This document shows positions 58,198 through 64,000 of a DNA stretch of 64,000 bases, piece by piece. Both the position numbers and the translations under genes were made by a program. How positions within the stretch are numbered: position 1 is the stretch's first letter; every line of letters starts with the position of its first letter. Under the pieces are notes generated by a model. It was not told where the DNA came from. It was given only the letters and a program-made list of their open reading frames with translations, and did no database searches. This DNA comes from Peribacillus simplex (GTDB lineage: Bacteria > Bacillota > Bacilli > Bacillales > DSM-1321), in assembly GCF_030123325.1 (NCBI RefSeq), contig NZ_CP126106.1, positions 586,001-650,000 of the forward strand. Reading direction: 5' to 3'.

Positions 58198-60705
58198 TTA
58201 CTTGGCACCGTAACTAATCAAGTTCGTCATGATTCGATATCCGCCTGGAACCTGGCCTTGAATTTGCCTGTATAGGACAAGGTTGGTGTAGAGGTAGGTG
58301 CCATTACCGTATTTAGCCATTAGGATTCCGCCATCAAATGGTTCTTCATTTGGATCGGCCATGGAAATGAATGTTTCAAACCGTTCATCCCATTCCATTG
58401 GGAAGTACAATCCTCTTTCTTGGACCCAATTGCTCCAGTCATCACTTGTTATTTTATTTGGATAGTTAAAGAGAGCCGATTCTGGTTTCGAGACGTTTAC
58501 CGTGGCCTTTTCATCGGTTACCCGCCAGCGGATGGAAGGATTCCCGAGGGTAAGGGGATATGGAGCTGTCTTCAGGGCATCCCATCCATCACCCGGTTTA
58601 TGGTATTGAACGACGAGATGACCGCCGTTTTCCACATATTCAAGTAAGCGCGCGTTATTTGCCTTTAAATCTTCCCTTGATAGATAAGCACGGATGCCTG
58701 TAACGATCGTATCATATTGACTTAAATCACCTTCAGCTAAATCAGCTGCCGTTAACTTCGTAATGTTCAGGCCTGCATTGCTCAAATAATCTGCCACTTT
58801 ATCGAAACCACTTTCAATGTACCCAACTTTTAATGAAGCTGGCATTAAAAGCTCAAATGCAACCGTGTTGATAGCTGCTGGGTATTGGTAATAGAATGTT
58901 CCGATATGGTCATAGGAAATTTCCTGAATGGTAGAATCAAAGGTTTTCCCATTGACAGTAGCAGCTGCCTTAATCTGATATTCACCATTTTGAATTGCCT
59001 TTGGTGGTCTGAGGGTGAACTTTACTTGTTTTTCTTCTGACTTTTCATTAAATGATACAGTGGCATTTTTCGGATGAACTCCCCAATTTTCAGGGACTTT
59101 TAAAGCGACCCTAGCTGATGTTTTTCCTTCTGTGTAGTTTTTCAAGGTTACGGTCACTGGGACTTGTTCTTTTACATCTGCTGTATTTACGACGATATCT
59201 TCAGGTGATAGGGTAAGGCCAACATCGGGAAGGACAGCGATGGTTCCATCCAATTCTTCCTTGATGGCCGTTTTTGTGCTGCCGTACCTATAAGAAATGC
59301 TCGTTGTAATGGTTGATTGATCATAGGCATGGTAATAGGCTGCATCTTCAGGGACTTCAACCAGGTAGGTCATTGTCGCTGATTTATTTGGTGCCAGATT
59401 GACATCTTTGGATTTTGTTTTGGTCTTCCATCCTTTAGGCACGTTCAATGCAGCAGTGACTTTTTTCAAGGTTTGTTTCCCGTTATTCTTCACGGTTACG
59501 GTTACATTCGTTCTTTGGCCTTTCGTAAGGATCTTTGAAGCCGTGTTAGCTTGAACTTCGAGTCCTGAAGAGACATAACTGACGTTTTGCAATTGCTCTT
59601 CTTTTAATGAGAGCTTATGAAGCAAGTCGTTCTTAATGGAAGGGCTTAGCTTTGCCTTTTTGACTTGCGCAGTAATTGAACGAACATTGGAGAGCGCATT
59701 TTGGGATGCTGAAAAAACACGTTTTTCATTAGGATAAGCCGCAATGACGGCGTCCAAATTCCGTTGCAGGTATTTAAATTCACCTTTCAATTTTGAGGCT
59801 TGGCGAGGGAGTTTTTCAGCCCATTCAGTAAAATTGTAAGGTACACCTGCAAAAAGGTCAGACTGGTTTTTTGTATCAACGGCGCTTTGCTTCAAATCCA
59901 GATGGATCTGGCGAGGTGCTGCAGGGATATCAGAACCCATGCCTTGGCTTTTATGCAGATAGCGTGATTGTTCTCCAAGCTGAGGGTAAGTCATATTGTA
60001 TATTGGGTCAAATTTACCGATTTCAATCGAAGTGGTTGCTTGATCTGCCGAGGAAACGGGCAAATATAACTTTTTCACTTGCCATACCGATAGACCTTGT
60101 TTCAATTGTTGTGGAAACACGGTTGGGTCGGCGGCATCCCTAAAGGCACGTTCACTTAAGATTGTCATTGTTCTGTGATGTCCATGCTGGGTATCATCAT
60201 TTTGAAAGGATGGCATCAATATATCAGGCTGATACGTCCGAATAAAGCGGATTAGCCGTTCATAGGTGAGTTCCTCTCCCCATTTTCCCAATGTTTCCTC
60301 CGGTGTTTTAGAGAAGCCGAAATCATAAATGGGATCAGATGTAGTCTCACTTAGATGATAGGCCTTAACCCCGGTGATTTTTGCAGCTTCTATCATTTCC
60401 CTTGAACGGATGATTCCAAGAGCATTGTCCAGTTCATCCCCAATTTCATTTTGTCCTCCTTCACCACGGTTTGCAATCAGGCTGGACGTCTTAACCCCTA
60501 ATCCTCTCGATAGATAAGCGAGAAAGTCACTGCGTTCATCATCCGGATGGGCACCGCTGTTCAAGAATGTCACGGTCGTCTCGAGCGGCTTAACCGCATT
60601 CCATAACTCAACGTTGGTATCCTCAGGATTTGCAGCACTACCTCCAAGCGGCAATAATGCAAGAACCAACAAAAGGGAAAGCAACGATAACAAAGCTTTT
60701 TTCAT
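58198..60705 (-). CDS. Secreted multidomain PIG-L (LmbE) N-acetylsugar deacetylase
   Basis: 835 residues. Signal peptide 1-25 (LLLVLALLPLGGSA). Residues about 45-260 form a PIG-L deacetylase with zinc motif AHPDDE (His53, Asp56) and third ligand in QHGHHRTM (His174-His177). About 390-490 and 510-610 are NEW3-like beta sandwich domains (VTVKNNGKQTLKKV, VTLKNYTEGK). About 630-835 is a class I glutamine amidotransferase-like fold (VAFELLMPASLKVGYIESG..., then NGGHLVVQYH). The enzyme should remove acetyl groups from an N-acetylated glycan outside the cell. No wall anchor is visible. ATG 60705 is chosen, with aaggggg 11 bases before. Confidence 0.85.
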   Translation of the reverse strand: MKKALLSLLSLLLVLALLPLGGSAANPEDTNVELWNAVKPLETTVTFLNSGAHPDDERSDFLAYLSRGLGVKTSSLIANRGEGGQNEIGDELDNALGIIRSREMIEAAKITGVKAYHLSETTSDPIYDFGFSKTPEETLGKWGEELTYERLIRFIRTYQPDILMPSFQNDDTQHGHHRTMTILSERAFRDAADPTVFPQQLKQGLSVWQVKKLYLPVSSADQATTSIEIGKFDPIYNMTYPQLGEQSRYLHKSQGMGSDIPAAPRQIHLDLKQSAVDTKNQSDLFAGVPYNFTEWAEKLPRQASKLKGEFKYLQRNLDAVIAAYPNEKRVFSASQNALSNVRSITAQVKKAKLSPSIKNDLLHKLSLKEEQLQNVSYVSSGLEVQANTASKILTKGQRTNVTVTVKNNGKQTLKKVTAALNVPKGWKTKTKSKDVNLAPNKSATMTYLVEVPEDAAYYHAYDQSTITTSISYRYGSTKTAIKEELDGTIAVLPDVGLTLSPEDIVVNTADVKEQVPVTVTLKNYTEGKTSARVALKVPENWGVHPKNATVSFNEKSEEKQVKFTLRPPKAIQNGEYQIKAAATVNGKTFDSTIQEISYDHIGTFYYQYPAAINTVAFELLMPASLKVGYIESGFDKVADYLSNAGLNITKLTAADLAEGDLSQYDTIVTGIRAYLSREDLKANNARLLEYVENGGHLVVQYHKPGDGWDALKTAPYPLTLGNPSIRWRVTDEKATVNVSKPESALFNYPNKITSDDWSNWVQERGLYFPMEWDERFETFISMADPNEEPFDGGILMAKYGNGTYLYTNLVLYRQIQGQVPGGYRIMTNLISYGAK

Positions 60706-60754
60706 TATTCTTTTAACCCCCTTCACTTTTATAAAACTCCTAAAAAAATGTAGG

Positions 60755-60775
60755 TTAGTAATATTTTCTAACTAA
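60755..60775. promoter_or_regulatory. Candidate ROK-repressor operator 1
   Basis: TTAG-N9-CTAACTAA, within the wider inverted repeat GGTTAGT-N11-ACTAACC (60753-60777). It lies 50 bases upstream of the deacetylase start and occurs again at 60918. Confidence 0.6.
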
Positions 60776-60917
60776 CCAGACGAAAAAACTTATCTAATAA
60801 ATAGCATTAATGGGTATAAATGTAAATGATTCGAACTAACTATTAAAAATTGAACATTTTAAAAGTTCAGAAAAATAACTTGTGTGCTGGATTTTTTTAA
60901 GTTATATTTTTACTTAA

Positions 60918-60938
60918 TTAGGAAGATTTACTAACTAA
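60918..60938. promoter_or_regulatory. Candidate ROK-repressor operator 2
   Basis: Second copy of TTAG-N9-CTAACTAA, also seen as TTAATTAG/CTAACTAA inverted (7 of 8). It ends 22 bases before the ROK gene start, so the repressor may control itself and the genes after it. A further ACTAAC half-site is at about 60835. Confidence 0.6.
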
Positions 60939-60959
60939 ATGATGTAAGGCCGTGATGTG

Positions 60960-62186
60960 ATGAGTTTTAAAAGACCACCCAGTCATCAAAAATATGTCAA
61001 TAAAAAAAGAATCATTCAATGCATCCAGGAATGTTCGTCCATTTCAAGAGCCGAAATCGCTGTTAAGCTTCAGCTAAGTAAACCAACTGTTTCTCTGGCT
61101 GTGGATGAACTTATACAGGAGAAATGGGTATTTGAGAAAGGAATAGGAGAATCCTCCTCTCAGGGCGGAAGAAGGCCTATCCAGCTCTTTTTTAATGAAA
61201 AGGCTGCCTATATCATTGGGGTCGATATAGGCGGGACGAAAGTGAAAATCATTTTAAGTGATTTAAGCGGCAACATCCTCGCCGACACTAGTTTTTCAAC
61301 TAACACCTATTTACAATCAGGGCTTCTTAAACAAATGGCGATTGAAACGGAACGGTTAATTGCAAAGAACCAGATTGCGAAAGGCAGGATATTGGGGATG
61401 GGAGTCGGGATCCCTGGTATAACGCAAACGGCAAGCGGATTAGTAATAGAGGCACCGAGTTTAGGCTGGGTACAATATCCGTTCATTGCCGAAGCGAAAC
61501 GGTATTTTGATTTTCCCATTTTTCTAGACAATGATGTAAACGCGGCTGCGCTAGGTGAACAGTGGTTGGGTAATGCACAAAATAAGCGGAATTTACTGTT
61601 CATTGCGGTTGGCACGGGGATAGGAAGCGGCATTATCTTGAATAACCAGTTATACAGAGGAGCATCAAGTGCAGCTGGGGAAATGGGATATATGGTAACG
61701 GACAAAGAGGATATGAAGCGTGAATTCAAGCCGATTTTCCATAGATACGGCTACTTGGAAAGTGTCGCAGGAGGAAAGTCGATTGGCAGTCATTTTACCA
61801 GGGAGGTTCTCAAGAATCCTGATCATTCTTTATTCGAACGGGCCAAATCTTCCGAACTATCGGGGGAGGATGCCTTTTTGTCAGCAAAAAAAGGAGACAC
61901 GACAGCCATTGCCGTCATAAATGAAGCCATCGAACATTTGGCCTGCGGAATAGTCAATGCGGCCAGTTTGCTTAATCCAGAGGTGATTATTTTAGGAGGT
62001 GGTGTTTTAAATTCATCTGAATACATTTTACCTAGAATTCGGGAGATCGTTGATCGATATCTTCCTAGTTTAGTAGAAATGAAAACTTCACAACTGGGAG
62101 AAAACGCAGGAGTGCTTGGAGCGGTTTCCCTTTTCTTAAGGGAACATGATGGCATTTTGAATTTTCGTGATGAGGGGGAGTATTAA
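60960..62186 (+). CDS. ROK-family transcriptional repressor (XylR/NagC type)
   Basis: 408 residues. A winged HTH at about 14-60 (IIQCIQECSSISRAEIAVKL, SKPTVSLAVDELIQ) is followed by a ROK sugar-kinase-like domain: phosphate loop DIGGTK (89-94), catalytic Asp in LDNDVNAAALGE, and GTGIGSGII. The usual GEIGH is GEMGY and the zinc Cys cluster (CxCGxxGCxE) is replaced by HRYGYLE, so it is a repressor with an altered effector site rather than a kinase. Divergent to the deacetylase and overlapping the binding-protein gene by one base. Confidence 0.88.
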   Translation: MSFKRPPSHQKYVNKKRIIQCIQECSSISRAEIAVKLQLSKPTVSLAVDELIQEKWVFEKGIGESSSQGGRRPIQLFFNEKAAYIIGVDIGGTKVKIILSDLSGNILADTSFSTNTYLQSGLLKQMAIETERLIAKNQIAKGRILGMGVGIPGITQTASGLVIEAPSLGWVQYPFIAEAKRYFDFPIFLDNDVNAAALGEQWLGNAQNKRNLLFIAVGTGIGSGIILNNQLYRGASSAAGEMGYMVTDKEDMKREFKPIFHRYGYLESVAGGKSIGSHFTREVLKNPDHSLFERAKSSELSGEDAFLSAKKGDTTAIAVINEAIEHLACGIVNAASLLNPEVIILGGGVLNSSEYILPRIREIVDRYLPSLVEMKTSQLGENAGVLGAVSLFLREHDGILNFRDEGEY

Positions 62187-63277
62187 TGAAAAATAAGAAA
62201 AAGTCGCTTGTTTCAGTAATGGCCTTATCGGCAGCGCTATTGATTTCGGGATGTAACGGTGCAGATACGAAAACGAATTCGGATGCTGGCGGTGCCAAGG
62301 GAAAAAAGGGTGAGTTGGAAGATAAGATCGTAGTTTATTCACCGCATGGCAAAGATATTTTATCAAAATTCGAAAAACAGTTCGAAGATGAGTATGGTAT
62401 TGATGTTGAGTGGCTTGATATGGGGTCTCAGGAAATCCTTGACCGCGTTCGATCAGAGAAAAGTAATCCGCAGGCAGACGTTTGGTGGGGGGCACCTTCC
62501 ACGAACTTCAATCAAGCAAAGAGTGATGGGCTGCTGGCTGCTTATAAGCCTAGCTATTCCGATAGTCTCGATAAAGGATTCCACGATCCGGAATGGTATT
62601 GGACGGGAACGAGCCAGACACCGGAAGTCATCATGTATAACAGCAAAGAACTATCAAAAGACGAGGTACCGAAAGATTGGGATGAACTGCTTGATCCGAA
62701 GTGGAAAGACGAAATCATCATTCGCTATCCGTTAGCCTCCGGAACGATGAGGACAATTTTTTCTGCGATGATCTATCGTACGTATAAGGATACAAATGAT
62801 CCGAAAGAAGGGTATGACTGGTTAAAGAAGCTCGATCAAAACACAAAGGAATATTCAGCAAACCCGGAAATGATGTATAACAAGGTAGCCAAAGGAGAGG
62901 GCTCACTTTCCGTTTGGGCAATGCCGGATGTTGTCATGCTTAAGGAAAATAAAAATTATCCGTTTGAGTTCGTCATTCCAGAAAGCGGAACACCAGTATT
63001 GACAGAGGGGATCGCCATCGTTGAAGGTGCCAAGCATCCAAAAGCGGCTGAAGCCTTTTATGAGTTCGTGAATTCACCGAAAGCCGCAAAAACTCTGGCA
63101 GAAGAGTTTTACAGGATTCCGACCAGAAATGATGTGAAGGATTTACCTGAATGGATCACGGAAACAGAAATTAAAGGGATGGATATTGATTGGAATGCAT
63201 TCGAAGAAAAAGGTGACGAGTGGATGAAATATTGGGACGAAAATATTAAAAGCGGAGATAAAGAAATTAAAGAATAA
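62186..63277 (+). CDS. ABC transporter binding lipoprotein (SBP_bac_1/6, Fe3+/polyamine/AEP type)
   Basis: 363 residues. Lipobox LLISGC with Cys at 23. IVVYSPHGKDILSKFEKQFE starts the mature fold; WWGAPSTNF, VPKDWDELLDPKWKDEI and the end resemble binding proteins of the AfuA/PhnS/PotD-like class (Fe3+, 2-aminoethylphosphonate, or spermidine type). No Tyr pair clearly marks iron binding. ATG shares its A with the ROK stop; gagggggag is the ribosome site. Co-transcribed with the following ATPase. Confidence 0.82.
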   Translation: MKNKKKSLVSVMALSAALLISGCNGADTKTNSDAGGAKGKKGELEDKIVVYSPHGKDILSKFEKQFEDEYGIDVEWLDMGSQEILDRVRSEKSNPQADVWWGAPSTNFNQAKSDGLLAAYKPSYSDSLDKGFHDPEWYWTGTSQTPEVIMYNSKELSKDEVPKDWDELLDPKWKDEIIIRYPLASGTMRTIFSAMIYRTYKDTNDPKEGYDWLKKLDQNTKEYSANPEMMYNKVAKGEGSLSVWAMPDVVMLKENKNYPFEFVIPESGTPVLTEGIAIVEGAKHPKAAEAFYEFVNSPKAAKTLAEEFYRIPTRNDVKDLPEWITETEIKGMDIDWNAFEEKGDEWMKYWDENIKSGDKEIKE

Positions 63278-63292
63278 GGAAGTGTCGTTGGG

Positions 63293-64000
63293 ATGGCGTC
63301 AATTAAAATAGAGAATGTCCAAAAAGCCTTCGGGAAAACGATAGCTGTTGATCATTTAAATCTGGAAATCAAAGAAGGTGAGTTTTTTACCTTTCTTGGT
63401 CCAAGTGGCTGCGGTAAAACGACAACGCTTCGAATGATTGCCGGTTTTTATTATCCGACAAAAGGTGTCGTCCGATTTGGCGACAAAGATATGACGCGTG
63501 TACCTCCGGAGAAAAGAAATACAGGCATGGTTTTTCAAAACTATGCCCTCTTTCCCCACATGACTGTTTTTGAAAATGTAGCGTTTGGCTTGCGAGTAAG
63601 AAAAGTTTCTTCTGCTGATTTAAAGAGGAGAGTGCTGGAAGCCCTCCAAAAAGTCAGGCTGGAGAGCTACTCGAATCGTCAAGTGAGTCAGTTAAGCGGA
63701 GGACAGCAGCAGCGGGTGGCCCTTGCGAGAGCGCTGGTCATTGAACCTGAAATATTACTGCTGGATGAACCATTAAGTAATCTGGACGCCAAGCTTCGTG
63801 ATGAAATGAGAGCGGAAATCTTAAGGTTGCAGCGTGATTATAAGATTACCACCATTTATGTTACACATGATCAGGCCGAGGCATTATCCATGAGTGATCG
63901 GATCGCTGTTTTCAATTATGGTGTATGTCACCAGGTCGGGACGCCGGCAGAAATTTATAATCAGCCGGCCAATGATTTTGTGGCAAGATTTATAGGCGAG
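63293..64000 (+). CDS. ABC transporter ATPase, PotA/FbpC-like (partial, runs off the window)
   Basis: 236 residues visible from ATG 63293 to the window edge, frame open throughout. Walker A GPSGCGKTTTLR, Q-loop VFQNYALFPHMTV, signature LSGGQQQR, Walker B ILLLDEPLSNLDAKLRDEM, H-loop VTHDQAEALSM: the PotA/FbpC/UgpC group. The TOBE domain expected at the C-terminus is beyond the window. It follows the binding-protein gene by 15 bases; permease genes are expected next. The NBD is closest to uptake systems with two permeases. Confidence 0.92.
   Translation, partial: MASIKIENVQKAFGKTIAVDHLNLEIKEGEFFTFLGPSGCGKTTTLRMIAGFYYPTKGVVRFGDKDMTRVPPEKRNTGMVFQNYALFPHMTVFENVAFGLRVRKVSSADLKRRVLEALQKVRLESYSNRQVSQLSGGQQQRVALARALVIEPEILLLDEPLSNLDAKLRDEMRAEILRLQRDYKITTIYVTHDQAEALSMSDRIAVFNYGVCHQVGTPAEIYNQPANDFVARFIGE

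Noticed and set aside
58420..60143. Forward frames inside the deacetylase gene
   Set aside because: They are shadows of the 835-residue reverse-strand gene, whose domains are clearly recognisable.

Overview
The window looks like chromosome from a low-GC, spore-forming Bacillaceae, most like the Peribacillus (Bacillus simplex) group. This is inferred from Bacillus-type ribosome binding sites (aaggagg), AT-rich spacers, sporulation-linked genes (pdaA, yfkD) and a gene order that follows Bacillus subtilis yfk/yfj (yfkM, mapB, yfkK, yfkH, yfkF, yfkE, yfkD, yfkA, pdaA, yfjP, rlmCD). No tRNA, rRNA or CRISPR array was seen.

Layout. 1-2925: the end of a DEAD-box helicase gene, a methionine gamma-lyase-like enzyme and a TspO-like membrane protein. 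2926-4810: a decayed mobile region with an integrase tail, a Cys/Gln-repeat protein gene and a scrambled ligase/HTH ORF. 4850-7017: an FMN riboswitch and ribE-ribB-ribH, lacking ribD and ribA. 7256-9350: nrnB and a YihY-type membrane protein. 9820-11250: an IS3/IS150-type insertion sequence sitting exactly in the loop of the terminator of khtU. 11269-16282: the K+/H+ antiporter khtTU, a solo recombinase, mreBH, a frameshifted small membrane gene and an AbrB-type permease. 16341-16978: remnants of a MotB/MotS gene and a ComFB-like gene. 17146-37525: mostly housekeeping genes: stress protein, methionine aminopeptidase, molybdenum cofactor genes, zosA, Ca2+/H+ antiporter, radical SAM enzyme, fumarase, pdaA, a DNA glycosylase and the rRNA methyltransferase rlmCD.

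38092-46422: threonine degradation (kbl-tdh) beside an amino-acid permease, an RpoA-CTD-like small protein, pantothenate kinase and malate:quinone oxidoreductase. 46654-46777 is a 124-bp GC-rich repeat with inverted ends. Then come a K+ channel and a broken yjiH-like gene.

48878-55478: a NikA/CntA-type metal or metallophore ABC importer with a strong promoter overlapped by a Fur-type box, followed by a MATE exporter gene. 55876-58091: a polar amino-acid importer. 58198-64000: a secreted 835-residue PIG-L deacetylase transcribed divergently from a ROK repressor, a binding protein and an ABC ATPase. Two copies of TTAG-N9-CTAACTAA lie between the divergent genes. This last locus is the best candidate for an undescribed carbohydrate- or glycopolymer-related system, and it runs off the end of the window.
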